Below are positions 33,854 through 43,612 of a stretch of 64,000 nucleotides of DNA, one piece after another. The number at the start of each line of letters is the position of its first letter. The stretch's first letter is position 1. Below the pieces are notes generated by a model that saw only the letters and a list, made by a program, of their open reading frames with translations, was not told the DNA's origin and ran no database searches. The position numbers were made by a program, and so were the translations under genes. Source of the stretch: UKL13-2 sp031414695 (GTDB lineage Bacteria; Pseudomonadota; Gammaproteobacteria; Burkholderiales; Usitatibacteraceae); the NCBI GenBank assembly GCA_031414695.1, contig JANNWG010000062.1:1-64000 (forward strand), given 5' to 3'.

Positions 33854-36193
33854 TTAATCGCGATACCCACTTTCTTTTAAAAATTGCTTGTATGCGTCCA
33901 GCAACGCAAGATACGATTTATTGTCTTCACCAAGCTTCGCGGCCGTGCGGGCTAGAGCCAACTTGAATGTGGCGGCAGCCTCTGCGGTTTTGCTTTGTTT
34001 GTGTAAGGTGTTGCCGAATAGTTGGTAGGCGGCTGTGAGTAACTGTTCATGCACTGGCGTCACTGTTAGGCGGTACGCGATTTGTGCGCGGATGGTCGTT
34101 TCGGCTTCCGCATATTGGCCTAGGTGATACAAATTCATTGCTGAATTGTATTGAAATACCGGATAGCCATTGATTGCCCAAGGATCGCCTTCCATGGTTT
34201 TATAGATATTGCGCATTTCTTCGATAACTGATTTTGCTTCGGCGTAACGTTGCGTCGCATGAAAACGCAGTATTAATGCGTTGAGTGAGGCCGCGTAGGC
34301 GCGCGGCTCGGTATCTTTATATTGCCGCGCAAACGCTACCGCTTGTTCGGCTAAGGCGGTGGCTTTAATGGGATTGCTGCGGCTTAAGCTCGCGGATGCC
34401 AACGTAAGCGAGTAGGCGCGCTTTCTAATAAATTTAGGGCCAGCAAGGCCAAACGCATCGGCTGCGCGTAGGCTGTAGTCGGCGCTGGTGTTTTCATCGC
34501 CTAAATTTGAATGGATGAACGCTAACGATTTAAACAACTCAGCCTGCGCCTCTGGTTCCGCATTTTTTATATCGCCCAACTTTTTCTCTGCACCTGCCAC
34601 GATGTCACGTGCGCTAGCGTTGCGATTGCCGCCGGCCGATGGATTAACCCCTTCAAAAATAGAAACCAAAAAGTTGTTAATGGTTTCAACGGATTTTTTT
34701 GCCACCTCAACGCGGTCGCGTTCTTGCACGGCAACCTGCTCGGATTTTTGCGCGTTGGCTTTTTCTGTAACGGCTACCTTCTGCGCGGAGAGCGCCTGTT
34801 TTTGGGCATTTTCAGCCACTTTTCTAGCCTCGGTGGCGGTTTGGCGTTGCGATTCGGCTTCTACGCGTTCAGCTTCAGCGGTAGCACGTTCCGCCTCGGC
34901 CTTTGTCCGCTCAAGCTCCGCCTTTTTACGTTCTATTTCTGCTTTGCTGCGTTCAATTTCAGCGTTGCTGGCTTGCAGTTCAGCACGGTTTTTTTCAGCG
35001 ATGACTTTTAGCGTAAATCCACTGACTACTGCAAAAAATACTAACGCCGCCGCGGCTTTTAGCCAATGCTGGCTGACCCATTTACGGCTGCTGTAGCCGG
35101 GGACGACGAAGGCGGCTTCTACTTTTGTGCCGCGCAGTAGGTTTTTAATATCGGCGGCCATTGCCTGCGCACTGCCGTAGCGGGCAGCGGGAATATCAGC
35201 ACAGGCTTTGTCGATGATGGCTTGTAGCTCATCGCGTTGTAGGCGTGCTTTGCCGCGTAATTTGCCAAATGCGGCGCCGCGCTTAAATATTGGGTCTAGG
35301 GCGCATAACTCTTCCAGTACGCTGCCTAGGCTGTAAATATCGGTTGCCGTTGTGATGGGCTTGCTGGCTTTTTGCTCCGGGCTGGCATAGCGCGGGGTGT
35401 AGGCTACGGCTACGTTGCCACGCATGGTGTTTTGGGTGAAGTGGGTGGCTTGATCGTGCCTTACTGTGTTGTCTATTTCAGGTTCAGCGGCGGCTAATAA
35501 TTGCGCCTCACCGACTAAGTTGGCGATACCGAAATCAAGCAGCGATGGCCGTCCTGCTTGGCTGACCAAAATATTGCCGGGCTTAATATCACAGTGAATA
35601 ATGAGGCGTTGATGAGCGATGGCCACCGCATCGCAAATGGGCAGCATGAGCTCTAAAATTTGCACAAAGCCTAAATTATTGCTCTGACAATAGGCATCAA
35701 TGGGCAAGCCTTTGATGTATTCCAGCACCAAATACGGCTGACCATTGGGCGTGGCACCGCCATCAAATAGCCGTGCGATATTTGGGTGCGTAAGGCTAGC
35801 CAATATTTGCCGCTCTTGCGCCAGTCGCGCGATGGCTGAGGCCGTTGGCAGGCCGTGCATGACTTTTACAGCCACTGTTTGTTGAAAATGGCCGTCTGCG
35901 CGTTCGGCTAAAAATACCGATCCCATGCCGCCTTGGCCAATTTTTTCAATTAATTTCCACGTGTCTAGCGTGTCACCAGCGTTGAGCTCGTTGCTTAATG
36001 CGGTGGTTAGGTTGGACGCGCCATGGGAAATAGCGGATGCGATGATGGTGTTGTTAGTGTGCGCGTGGCCACACATGCGTAGCACTTTTTTAATCAGTAC
36101 GTCGTCTTCTGTGAGCGCGCGCAAGGCCGCCAATTGGGCGTCTTCAGGTAGGTCGGCAACGGCATCGAATAACTCGTGTAGGCTTGGTGACAT
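33854..36193 (-). CDS. Membrane Ser/Thr protein kinase with coiled coil and TPR domain
   Basis: 779 residues. The kinase domain spans about 79-355: Gly-rich loop IGQGGMGSVF, catalytic Lys110, catalytic loop HCDIKPGN (His200, Asp202), DFG at 220-222 and SPEQ at 271-274. One transmembrane helix is at about 378-397. Then comes a long coiled coil (about 402-500) built of seven-residue units of the type AEIERSK/AELERTK, and a TPR-like helical domain to the end. The kinase faces the cytosol. Cys replaces Arg in the usual HRD. It follows an ECF43-type sigma gene, a known pairing. Confidence 0.9.
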   Translation of the reverse strand: MSPSLHELFDAVADLPEDAQLAALRALTEDDVLIKKVLRMCGHAHTNNTIIASAISHGASNLTTALSNELNAGDTLDTWKLIEKIGQGGMGSVFLAERADGHFQQTVAVKVMHGLPTASAIARLAQERQILASLTHPNIARLFDGGATPNGQPYLVLEYIKGLPIDAYCQSNNLGFVQILELMLPICDAVAIAHQRLIIHCDIKPGNILVSQAGRPSLLDFGIANLVGEAQLLAAAEPEIDNTVRHDQATHFTQNTMRGNVAVAYTPRYASPEQKASKPITTATDIYSLGSVLEELCALDPIFKRGAAFGKLRGKARLQRDELQAIIDKACADIPAARYGSAQAMAADIKNLLRGTKVEAAFVVPGYSSRKWVSQHWLKAAAALVFFAVVSGFTLKVIAEKNRAELQASNAEIERSKAEIERKKAELERTKAEAERATAEAERVEAESQRQTATEARKVAENAQKQALSAQKVAVTEKANAQKSEQVAVQERDRVEVAKKSVETINNFLVSIFEGVNPSAGGNRNASARDIVAGAEKKLGDIKNAEPEAQAELFKSLAFIHSNLGDENTSADYSLRAADAFGLAGPKFIRKRAYSLTLASASLSRSNPIKATALAEQAVAFARQYKDTEPRAYAASLNALILRFHATQRYAEAKSVIEEMRNIYKTMEGDPWAINGYPVFQYNSAMNLYHLGQYAEAETTIRAQIAYRLTVTPVHEQLLTAAYQLFGNTLHKQSKTAEAAATFKLALARTAAKLGEDNKSYLALLDAYKQFLKESGYRD

Positions 36194-36232
36194 GGCGTTT
36201 CACATAAGGGCACTTCTATAAATTCAAAATAT

Positions 36233-36320
36233 CCGTCATTCCCGCGAAGGCGGGAATCTAAGTTTCGTTCAACATCAACGGCTTGCAAAACTTGGATTCC
36301 CGCCTTCGCGGGAATGACGG
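36233..36320. repeat. Perfect 26 bp inverted repeat (CGTCATTCCCGCGAAGG type)
   Basis: Arms 36233-36258 and 36295-36320 are exact complements, beginning CCGTCATTCCCGCGAAGG. Each arm also folds alone (CCCGC/GCGGG). It is a very common dispersed repeat in Proteobacteria. It lies between the sigma and kinase genes and could lower read-through into the kinase. Confidence 0.92.
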
Positions 36321-36424
36321 CATTAATAGAAGTCTCCATAACGGAATTGGTTTAATCTTCTATATGGTTAAACGGCAAAAGCCGACCCCTTCCTATCACG
36401 GCATTGTAAATATTTAAGTATTGC

Positions 36425-37012
36425 CTACTGTTCACCCCGGATACTATCCATGATGTAAGCCCTGCCAAACCGCAGTTCACGGTCAACCGTGGGGACTGAA
36501 ATATCGAGCAATTTGGCAATATCTTCGCGTTGCATGCCGGCAAAATACGTCAGATGCATTACCTGTGCGCTGCGCGGTTCGGTGGCGTCAAGCTTATTAA
36601 ACGCATCGTCAAGGGCGACAAGTTCATACGATGAATCGCTCTCGCCTAAGTCTAATTCGTTAAGCGTCACGCGCATTAAATTGCCGCCGCGTTTTTCAGC
36701 TAAATTTGCGCGTGCATGGTCAACCAGCAAGCTACGCATTTTTAGCGACATGGTGGCTAAAAAGTGCTTGCTGTTTCTCAGTTCGGCGTCAGACTCGCTG
36801 ATGCAAATAATCGCATCATGCAAAAGCTCTGTGGGAGACAACGATATTACCCAGCTCTGGTGCACGCGCATAGCCGCAATGCGCCGCAGTTGCTCGTAGC
36901 AGGTTTCAATTAGCGCGTTAAATGAGCCATCTTGAATACCTTTTTGCGAGGCGTGCCATGCATGCAGCATAGTGGTGAGTGAGTTGTCTGACTTGACGAT
37001 AGGCGCGGTCAT
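36425..37012 (-). CDS. ECF43-type sigma factor (TIGR02999 group)
   Basis: 195 residues. The group pattern is clear: NALIETCYEQLRRIAAMRVH, SLSPTELLHDAIICI, SKHFLATMSLKMRSLLVDHA, RANLAEKRGGNLMRVTL and the HTH QREDIAKLLDISVPTVDREL. These factors are usually encoded beside Ser/Thr kinases rather than anti-sigmas, as here. The kinase is thought to control sigma activity. A perfect 20 bp hairpin sits about 22 bases before the start. Confidence 0.9.
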   Translation of the reverse strand: MTAPIVKSDNSLTTMLHAWHASQKGIQDGSFNALIETCYEQLRRIAAMRVHQSWVISLSPTELLHDAIICISESDAELRNSKHFLATMSLKMRSLLVDHARANLAEKRGGNLMRVTLNELDLGESDSSYELVALDDAFNKLDATEPRSAQVMHLTYFAGMQREDIAKLLDISVPTVDRELRFGRAYIMDSIRGEQ

Positions 37013-37314
37013 TGAGTGCTCTTTTTGTAAATTAGATGCTTGAAGACGCCCTATTTTAGGGCGTCTTCAAGCATCTTAATCTTAGGTTGTTTTAGCGTCT
37101 CGCGTAACGTTATATGCGTGTAGGACACCATTTATTTAATCATTTTGATGATGACTGCCTCATTCATGTCTGGATAGTAAGCTAAGTTAGTTACGTTAGT
37201 GAAATTAGTATTTCAATGTTGTCTGAACATATTTATACCCCATTTATATGGCGCGCCACCACGTAATGGCGATGCGCGTTAGCCGCTTTGGCTCGATGCG
37301 CGCGATATAAAGTC
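37013..37314. other. 302 bp region between hydantoinase and sigma genes
   Basis: Apart from the palindrome at 37034-37076, it is AT-rich. GTTGTCTGAACATATTTATA near 37216 may include promoter-like elements. GC-rich hairpins near 37252-37310 (GCCACCACGTAATGGC) could end the hydantoinase transcript. No gene is seen. Confidence 0.4.
37034..37076. promoter_or_regulatory. Perfect 20 bp palindrome upstream of the ECF43 sigma gene
   Basis: AGATGCTTGAAGACGCCCTA (37034-37053) and its exact complement (37057-37076) flank TTT. On the minus strand the second arm ends about 20 bases before the sigma ATG. There is no T run for termination in either direction. An operator, a leader hairpin hiding the start region, or a mobile palindrome are all possible. 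Confidence 0.8.
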
Positions 37315-40300
37315 TTACGTCACCCCACCAAATCCGCCGCCGCCTGGCGTGTGCAATACAAAAATATCCCCTGCATTGACGGCGACTTCATCGGCATAGT
37401 CGAGCATGACGCGTTTGCCATCGACCCGCTCAACCCAATTCGCCCCAACTTCGCCTGCCTCACCACCATTGAGTCCGAAAGGTGCAATGTGACGTTGACC
37501 CGCAAGTATCGCCGCCGTCATGGGTTGCAAAAAGCGAATTTTACGAATGGCACCATTGCCACCGTGGTGTTTGCCTGCGCCGCCTGAGTTTGCGCGAATC
37601 GAATGCTCCTCCACGCGCACGGGATAGCGAAATTCGAGCACTTCAGGATCAGTTAAGCGTGAATTCGTCATATGCGCTTGTACGGTGTCGCAACCGTTGA
37701 ATGTCGCACCTGCGCCAGTGCCGCCCGATACGGTTTCGTAGTATTGATAAGTGTCGTTGCCGAAGGTGAAATTATTCATGGTGCCGCCGGAGGAGGCCAT
37801 CACGCCAAGTGCGCCGATGAGGGCATCGGTAATGCATTGCGAGGTTTCAACATTACCAGCTACAGTTGCCGCAGGTGACGCTGGACTTAGCATGGAGTGT
37901 GGTGGAATGATGATCGTGAGAGGTTTTAAGCAGCCTGCGTTGAGCGGAATATCGGCATTGACCAACATGCGAAACACGTACAACACGGCTGCAGTAACAA
38001 CTGCAGAGGGCGCGTTAAAGTTTGACGTGAGCTGTGGTGACGTACCGGTAAAATCGATGCTCGCGCTGCGAGATTCGCGCTCGATGGTGACGTTTACTTT
38101 AATCGTCGCGCCGTTATCCATCGTCAAGCTAAACGCGCCATCGTGCAATTTGCCAATCACGCGCCGTACACATTCTTCGGCATTGTCTTGCACGTGCTGC
38201 ATGTAGACGTTAACAGTTGTTAAGCCATATTGCGCGACAATATTTTTTAATTCTTGACTGCCTTTTTCATTCGCGGCAATTTGCGCGCGTAGGTCGGCCA
38301 TGTTTTGATCAATATTGCGTGCGGGGTGCGTTGCGTTGGCGAGCCGATGGCGCATGTCAGCTTCATTGAGCACGCCATTGGCAACGAGCTTTATATTGTC
38401 CAGCAGCACACCTTCATCTTCAATGGTGGTTGAAAACGGCGGCATCGAGCCTGGTGTAATGCCGCCAATGTCGGCGTGATGTCCACGCGAGCCGACAAAG
38501 AATTCAGGTTCATCGCATCCTAGTAAAAATATCGGCGTTACTACCGTCACATCGGGTAAATGCGTGCCGCCGTTGAAGGGGTCATTCAACACATACACGT
38601 CACCTTCCGCCATCGTGCCGCGATTTTTTTCAACGATGGTTCTGATGGAGTCGCCCATCGAGCCAAGATGCACGGGCATGTGCGGCGCATTGGCGATTAA
38701 ATTGCCGCCTTTATCAAATAGTGCGCAAGAAAAATCAAGCCGCTCTTTGATATTGACCGACACTGCTGTCTGCTGCAAACAAAGCCCCATTTGCTCAGCA
38801 ATCGACATAAACAAATTACTAAAAACTTCCAGCATGACGGGGTCAACTCGCGTCACATCAATGAGCCGCGATGGTTGCGCTGATACCCGTGTGAGATGTA
38901 AATGATTTTGCGGCGTCACCAGTGCCTGCCACGCGGGTTCAATAATGGTGGTGGCGTTCTGTTCGGCAATAATGGCTGGCCCCACAACGATTTGGCCAAT
39001 AGCTAGCTTATCGCGTATAAATATTGGTGTTGGCAAAGTGCACATAGTGACTTGCTCTACGGGCAAAATTGCTTCAAGATGCCCGTGGATAGGCGAATTT
39101 GCGAAACTGCTTGGCGCTGCAATCGCTTCCACCGAAACCGATTCAATCATGATGGCGCGTGATGGCATTAAGAAGCGAAAGCGTTCTTGATAGCCTGTTT
39201 CAAACGCACGCTGCATTTCATCTGCAGAGGCTTCATCAACACGCACGGTGGTATCCGTGCCCTGATATTTGAGGTAATAGTGTCGTAGCGTGATGGTGGC
39301 GGTATCGGTTTGCGCACGCACTTCAGCGCACGCTTCAAGCGCGAATGCATCGAGCGTTACGGTAATGGCAGGCAAGGCCGACTCAGTAAGCGCCGCTTCA
39401 ATGGTGACAATACGTCTGGCTGAAATATCGGCTAATCCCATGCCGTAAGCGGACAACACGCCTGCATAGGGATGAATGTAAATGCTCGAAATGCCAAGCG
39501 CATCTGCAACCGCGCAGGCATGCTGCCCACCGGCGCCGCCGAATGATTGCAGGGTGTAGTCGGTCACATCAACACCGCGCGCAACAGATATAAATTTAAT
39601 CGCGTTTGCCATATTGGCGACGGCAATTTGTAAAAAACCTTCGGCGATTTCTATCGGTGTGCGCGTCTGCCCAGTCGTGTGAGATATTTCAGCGGCTAGC
39701 GCTAAAAACTTTTCGTTAACAATATCAACATCGAGTGCTTCATCACCAAATTGACCAAATGCTTTTGGAAAATACTGAGGCTGTATTTTGCCAAGCAGCA
39801 CATTGCAGTCAGTTACCGTCAGCGGCCCGCCGCGTCGATAGCATGCTGGGCCAGGGTTCGCCCCGGCGCTGTCAGGACCCACCAAACAACGCTGACCATC
39901 AAAATGCAATATCGAGCCACCACCCGCTGCAACCGTGTGAATGGATAACATCGGCACGCGCAATCGCACACCCGCTACCACCGTTTCAAATTGCCGCTCC
40001 AACGTGCCGCGATAATGCGAAACATCGGTGGAAGTGCCGCCCATGTCAAAGCCGATGATATGGTGAAAGCCCGCGGCTTCTGCGGTGCGCGCCATGCCGA
40101 TAATGCCACCGGCGGGCCCCGACAAAATCGCATCTTTACCTTGAAAGCGTGATTGAATCGTCAATCCACCATCAGACTTCATCATGAATAATCGCGTGTC
40201 AGGTAATTCAGCGGCCAGTTGGCTCACGTAGCGGCGCAATATGGGCGAGAGGTAGGCGTCCACTACAGTCGTGTCACCGCGCGATACGATCTTCATCAGT

Positions 40301-40896
40301 GGGCTGACTTCATGCGAAACCGAGACTTGTGTGAAACCAATATCTTTGGCAATGGTAGCAACTTTTGCCTCGTGCTCGGTATGCCGATAGCCATGCATTA
40401 AGACGATAGCAATTGCCCGAAACCCCTTATCCCATGCGGCTTTTAAGGCATTGCTGGCAGTCGTTTCATTGAGTGGCAAAATGATTTCACCATCAGCACC
40501 AATGCGTTCATCAATCTCAACCACATCGGTATGGAGTAGCTGAGGCAAGGTGATGTGCATATCAAAAATGCGCGGACGGTTTTGATAACCAATCCGCAAC
40601 TGATCGCGAAAACCTTTCGTCGTCACTAATACCGTCGGCGCACCTTTACGCTCAAGCAGCGCGTTAGTCGCTACCGTCGTGCCCATTTTTACCGCGTCAA
40701 TAATCTCGCTCGGTATTGGCGCGTCAGACGCAATATTGAGTAAATGACGAATGCCCGCTACCGCTGCATCTGCGTATAGGCCAGAATTTTCAGAAAGCAA
40801 TTTGTGCGTCACCAACCTGCCATCAGGACGCCGCGCGACAATGTCAGTAAAGGTGCCGCCGCGATCAATCCAAAATTGCCACTTGTTTGTTGTCAT
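37315..40896 (-). CDS. Fused HyuA-HyuB hydantoinase/5-oxoprolinase
   Basis: 1193 residues, matching the fused ATP-dependent oxoprolinase layout. Residues 1 to about 680 are the HyuA half: WIDRGGTFTDIVARRPDGRL with its phosphate motif, IGFDMGGTSTDVSHYRG, then GGAGGQHACAVADALG. About 690-1193 are the HyuB half: IKERLDFSCALFDKGGNLIA, HMPVHLGSMGDSI, and FTFGNDTYQYYETVSGGTGA. The enzyme class opens 5-oxoproline or hydantoins with ATP in the cytosol. Without partner genes the substrate cannot be fixed. It is divergent from a DUF429 gene. Confidence 0.92.
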   Translation of the reverse strand: MTTNKWQFWIDRGGTFTDIVARRPDGRLVTHKLLSENSGLYADAAVAGIRHLLNIASDAPIPSEIIDAVKMGTTVATNALLERKGAPTVLVTTKGFRDQLRIGYQNRPRIFDMHITLPQLLHTDVVEIDERIGADGEIILPLNETTASNALKAAWDKGFRAIAIVLMHGYRHTEHEAKVATIAKDIGFTQVSVSHEVSPLMKIVSRGDTTVVDAYLSPILRRYVSQLAAELPDTRLFMMKSDGGLTIQSRFQGKDAILSGPAGGIIGMARTAEAAGFHHIIGFDMGGTSTDVSHYRGTLERQFETVVAGVRLRVPMLSIHTVAAGGGSILHFDGQRCLVGPDSAGANPGPACYRRGGPLTVTDCNVLLGKIQPQYFPKAFGQFGDEALDVDIVNEKFLALAAEISHTTGQTRTPIEIAEGFLQIAVANMANAIKFISVARGVDVTDYTLQSFGGAGGQHACAVADALGISSIYIHPYAGVLSAYGMGLADISARRIVTIEAALTESALPAITVTLDAFALEACAEVRAQTDTATITLRHYYLKYQGTDTTVRVDEASADEMQRAFETGYQERFRFLMPSRAIMIESVSVEAIAAPSSFANSPIHGHLEAILPVEQVTMCTLPTPIFIRDKLAIGQIVVGPAIIAEQNATTIIEPAWQALVTPQNHLHLTRVSAQPSRLIDVTRVDPVMLEVFSNLFMSIAEQMGLCLQQTAVSVNIKERLDFSCALFDKGGNLIANAPHMPVHLGSMGDSIRTIVEKNRGTMAEGDVYVLNDPFNGGTHLPDVTVVTPIFLLGCDEPEFFVGSRGHHADIGGITPGSMPPFSTTIEDEGVLLDNIKLVANGVLNEADMRHRLANATHPARNIDQNMADLRAQIAANEKGSQELKNIVAQYGLTTVNVYMQHVQDNAEECVRRVIGKLHDGAFSLTMDNGATIKVNVTIERESRSASIDFTGTSPQLTSNFNAPSAVVTAAVLYVFRMLVNADIPLNAGCLKPLTIIIPPHSMLSPASPAATVAGNVETSQCITDALIGALGVMASSGGTMNNFTFGNDTYQYYETVSGGTGAGATFNGCDTVQAHMTNSRLTDPEVLEFRYPVRVEEHSIRANSGGAGKHHGGNGAIRKIRFLQPMTAAILAGQRHIAPFGLNGGEAGEVGANWVERVDGKRVMLDYADEVAVNAGDIFVLHTPGGGGFGGVT

Positions 40897-40931
40897 GCTA
40901 ACTTATCAATTATTTATTGCACACGAAATTT

Positions 40932-41786
40932 ATGCTGAAACCTAATGCTAGCCGAAACATTATTGGTGTTGATTTTACCTCTCGCCCAACGCGCGCTAAG
41001 CCAATTACGATTGCTGTTGGCGTGCTGGATGAAAAAATCTCCACATTAACGCTGCATGAGATTGTGCGTTGTGAAGACATGCTGGTTTGTCAAACAACAC
41101 TTGAACATTTAACACCTTGGATCGGCGCGTTTGATTTGCCATTTGGGTTACCACGTGATTTTGTTGCTGAACAAGGCTGGCTGCATAACAAGACAACCGC
41201 CACAACGTGGCGGCAGATAACAGACATTACTCTTAAACATACTCGCGCCGAGCTGGTAACACGCTGCAAAGCCTACTGTGATGCGCGACCAGCAGGGCAA
41301 AAATTTGCCCATCGCGCGGTGGATCGTCTCGCAGGCTCTAGCCCTTCAATGAAATGGGTCAACCCACCCGTGTTGTACATGCTGCACGCGGGCTTGCCGT
41401 TGTTGTTAGCGCTTGATTGCGTGTTGCCAGGTTTGACGATGGGCGGTAATGCCAACCGTATTGCGCTAGAAGCCTACCCCGGCTTTATTGCGCGGCAAAT
41501 TACGCGTGAATCTTATAAAAGCGATGATCGGCAAAAGCAAACGCCCGCGCGCGAGACTGCACGGCGCGTGATTGTTTCCGCGTTAAGTCAACGCCACGTA
41601 TCAACTAATATTGCGCTGAAAACATCACGTGCGTTGCAGCAACAAATGATTGCCGACGCCAGCGGTGATAGCCTTGATGCCGCAATATGCGCCTTACAAG
41701 CAGCAATCGGTGCCATGAAAGGCGCGCCTAGGTATGGAATACCTGCCGATATTGACCCAATTGAGGGCTGGATTGTAGGCATCTAG
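40932..41786 (+). CDS. DUF429 domain protein
   Basis: 284 residues from ATG 40932 (MLKPNASRNIIGVDFTSRPT); a TTG at 40917 would add five residues. The RNase H-like start IIGVDFTSRPTRAKP and the block GAFDLPFGLPRDFVAEQGW followed by ALEAYPGFIARQI agree with DUF429 (PF04250), a predicted nuclease-fold family of unknown role. Starts of this gene and the hydantoinase are only 35 bp apart and divergent. Confidence 0.82.
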   Translation: MLKPNASRNIIGVDFTSRPTRAKPITIAVGVLDEKISTLTLHEIVRCEDMLVCQTTLEHLTPWIGAFDLPFGLPRDFVAEQGWLHNKTTATTWRQITDITLKHTRAELVTRCKAYCDARPAGQKFAHRAVDRLAGSSPSMKWVNPPVLYMLHAGLPLLLALDCVLPGLTMGGNANRIALEAYPGFIARQITRESYKSDDRQKQTPARETARRVIVSALSQRHVSTNIALKTSRALQQQMIADASGDSLDAAICALQAAIGAMKGAPRYGIPADIDPIEGWIVGI

Positions 41787-41852
41787 CAAACGTGTCACAT
41801 GACTGCCGCATAATAGGCAACATCTTTTTAAACATTTAACTTTCTAATCGCC

Positions 41853-42752
41853 ATGTTTTCAGCGCCGCTATCACTTACCTCTGATTCACTCTTCGAATTG
41901 CCATCGTACCTGCACGAGTCTGGTGTGGATCACGCTTGGTGTGCTGCGAACGTTAACGGTCGCGATATTCACAGCTACTTGGTTGCACCGACCTTTGATG
42001 CAATGGGCAATTTATGGGTCTGCGATACGCCATTTGGACGTATTTTCCGTGTTACGCCGACCGGCGAGTGGGATTTGATTATTAAGTACGATGGCTGGCC
42101 GTCTGGCCTTGCATTTCATCGTGATGGCTCGCTGTTTGTCGCGGATGCGCGCCACGGTATTTTGTCGCTCAATATTGATTTACGAAAATTAAGTCCAATC
42201 GTCACGCACCATTTGTCGCAGCGATTTTTAGGCGTCAATGATTTATGTTTTGCTAACAATGGCGATCTTTATTTCACCGATCCTGGCCAGTCAGGTTTGC
42301 ACAATGCGATGGGTGGTGTGTACCGGCTTAAATCAGCGGCGGATGGATTTGGCGAGCTACAAAAATTATTAGCCACTGTGCCGGGCCCGATGGGTTTGGC
42401 GTTATCGAATGATGAGGATTCTTTATTTATCGGCGCTGCCAATGACAATGCTATTTGGCGAGCACCGTTGGTCGAGGGCGGCGTATCGCGCGTGAATAAA
42501 TTTATTCAGCTGACTGGTGGTGTCGGGCCTGGCGGTATCGTGGTGGATAACGATGACAATTTATTTGTTGCCCATCACGGCCTTGGTACTACGTGGATGT
42601 TCGACAAACGCGGTGAGCCAAAATATCGTATTGACTCTTGTCGCGGCGATAGCACCACCGCGTTAACCCTAGATGTGAATGATCCGCGTGTGGTCATCAT
42701 CACCGAGTCGGTCACAGGCACTATTCTTAAAGCATCCTTACCGATGTATTAG
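41853..42752 (+). CDS. SMP-30/gluconolactonase-like beta-propeller protein
   Basis: 299 residues. Repeated propeller blades are visible: APTFDAMGNLWVCDTPFGRI, LAFHRDGSLFVADARHGI, NDLCFANNGDLYFTDPGQSG, GIVVDNDDNLFVAHHGLGT. The N-D-L and T-D-P phrases match metal-site regions of SMP-30/LRE lactonases (PF08450). Such enzymes hydrolyse lactones. The gene sits six bases before tryptophan 2,3-dioxygenase in the same direction, so they are probably co-transcribed. A link to tryptophan breakdown is only positional. Confidence 0.85.
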   Translation: MFSAPLSLTSDSLFELPSYLHESGVDHAWCAANVNGRDIHSYLVAPTFDAMGNLWVCDTPFGRIFRVTPTGEWDLIIKYDGWPSGLAFHRDGSLFVADARHGILSLNIDLRKLSPIVTHHLSQRFLGVNDLCFANNGDLYFTDPGQSGLHNAMGGVYRLKSAADGFGELQKLLATVPGPMGLALSNDEDSLFIGAANDNAIWRAPLVEGGVSRVNKFIQLTGGVGPGGIVVDNDDNLFVAHHGLGTTWMFDKRGEPKYRIDSCRGDSTTALTLDVNDPRVVIITESVTGTILKASLPMY

Positions 42753-42758
42753 CGCAAT

Positions 42759-43601
42759 ATGTCAACCACCGATCATTCACCAAATTTGCCAGACGGCGCC
42801 TTCGATAATTTTCGCGGCGAGATGAGTTATGGCGATTATTTGCAGCTTGATCAATTGTTATCCGCGCAAACGCCGCTCTCCAACGAGCGTAATGAGCTAC
42901 TCTTCATTATTCAGCATCAAGCGACGGAGCTTTGGATAAAGCTGATGTTAAGTGAGCTACTCGCCGCGCGTGAGCAGGTGAAGCAAGATAGCCTGCAACC
43001 CGCCTTTAAGATGCTGTCGCGGGTCTCACGCATCATGAATAATTTGATTCAGTCATGGGATATTTTGTCCACACTCACGCCAACAGAATATTCGCAATTT
43101 CGTGAGAGCTTGGCGAAGTCTTCCGGCTTTCAGTCGTTTCAATATCGGCAGCTTGAGTTTGTCTTTGGCAATAAAAATAGTGCGCTGATTAAGCCATTCG
43201 CGCATCGTGAAGACGAGCTTCGTACCCTCAACCATTTACTCGCCGCGCCGTCACTCTACGATGAAGCCAATCGACTTTTACAGCGGCGTGGCTTTAGTCT
43301 TGATAAAGAGGCGGTAGAGCGTGATTGGGCAAAGCAATATGTGGCAAATGATAGCGTAGCGCGTGCGTGGGGCGAGGTTTATGCCAATACTAAAACGCAT
43401 TGGGATTTATACGAACTTGCCGAAAAATTGGTGGACTTGGAAGACTACTTTCGGCAATGGCGGTTCCGCCATGTCACTACCGTTGAGCGCGTCATCGGCT
43501 TTAAGCGCGGTTCCGGTGGCACGGCGGGGGTGGACTATTTGCGTGGTGTAGTGAGCGTCAGATTATTTCCAGAGCTATGGGATTTACGCACAACACTGTA
43601 A
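42759..43601 (+). CDS. kynA: Tryptophan 2,3-dioxygenase
   Basis: 280 residues, the bacterial TDO length. MSYGDYLQLDQLLSAQTPLS, then ELLFIIQHQATELWIKLMLS with the distal His, SGFQSFQYRQLEFVFGNKN, and the C-terminal RFRHVTTVERVIGFKRGSGG with the haem-ligand His and GTAGVDYL are diagnostic. It is a haem enzyme that opens the tryptophan indole ring to N-formylkynurenine. Neither kynU nor a typical kynB lies next to it; a convergent esterase gene is 12 bp away. Confidence 0.96.
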   Translation: MSTTDHSPNLPDGAFDNFRGEMSYGDYLQLDQLLSAQTPLSNERNELLFIIQHQATELWIKLMLSELLAAREQVKQDSLQPAFKMLSRVSRIMNNLIQSWDILSTLTPTEYSQFRESLAKSSGFQSFQYRQLEFVFGNKNSALIKPFAHREDELRTLNHLLAAPSLYDEANRLLQRRGFSLDKEAVERDWAKQYVANDSVARAWGEVYANTKTHWDLYELAEKLVDLEDYFRQWRFRHVTTVERVIGFKRGSGGTAGVDYLRGVVSVRLFPELWDLRTTL

Positions 43602-43612
43602 GTTAATCCGGC

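Noticed and set aside
33518..33966. Plus-strand frames overlapping the end of rnpB and the kinase 3' end
   Set aside because: They cover the RNase P RNA, a REP-like repeat and the kinase terminator, with no plausible product.
36094..36339. Minus-strand frame reading VIPAKAGIQ and SRLRGND
   Set aside because: These residues are just the translation of the CGTCATTCCCGCG inverted repeat; no real gene.
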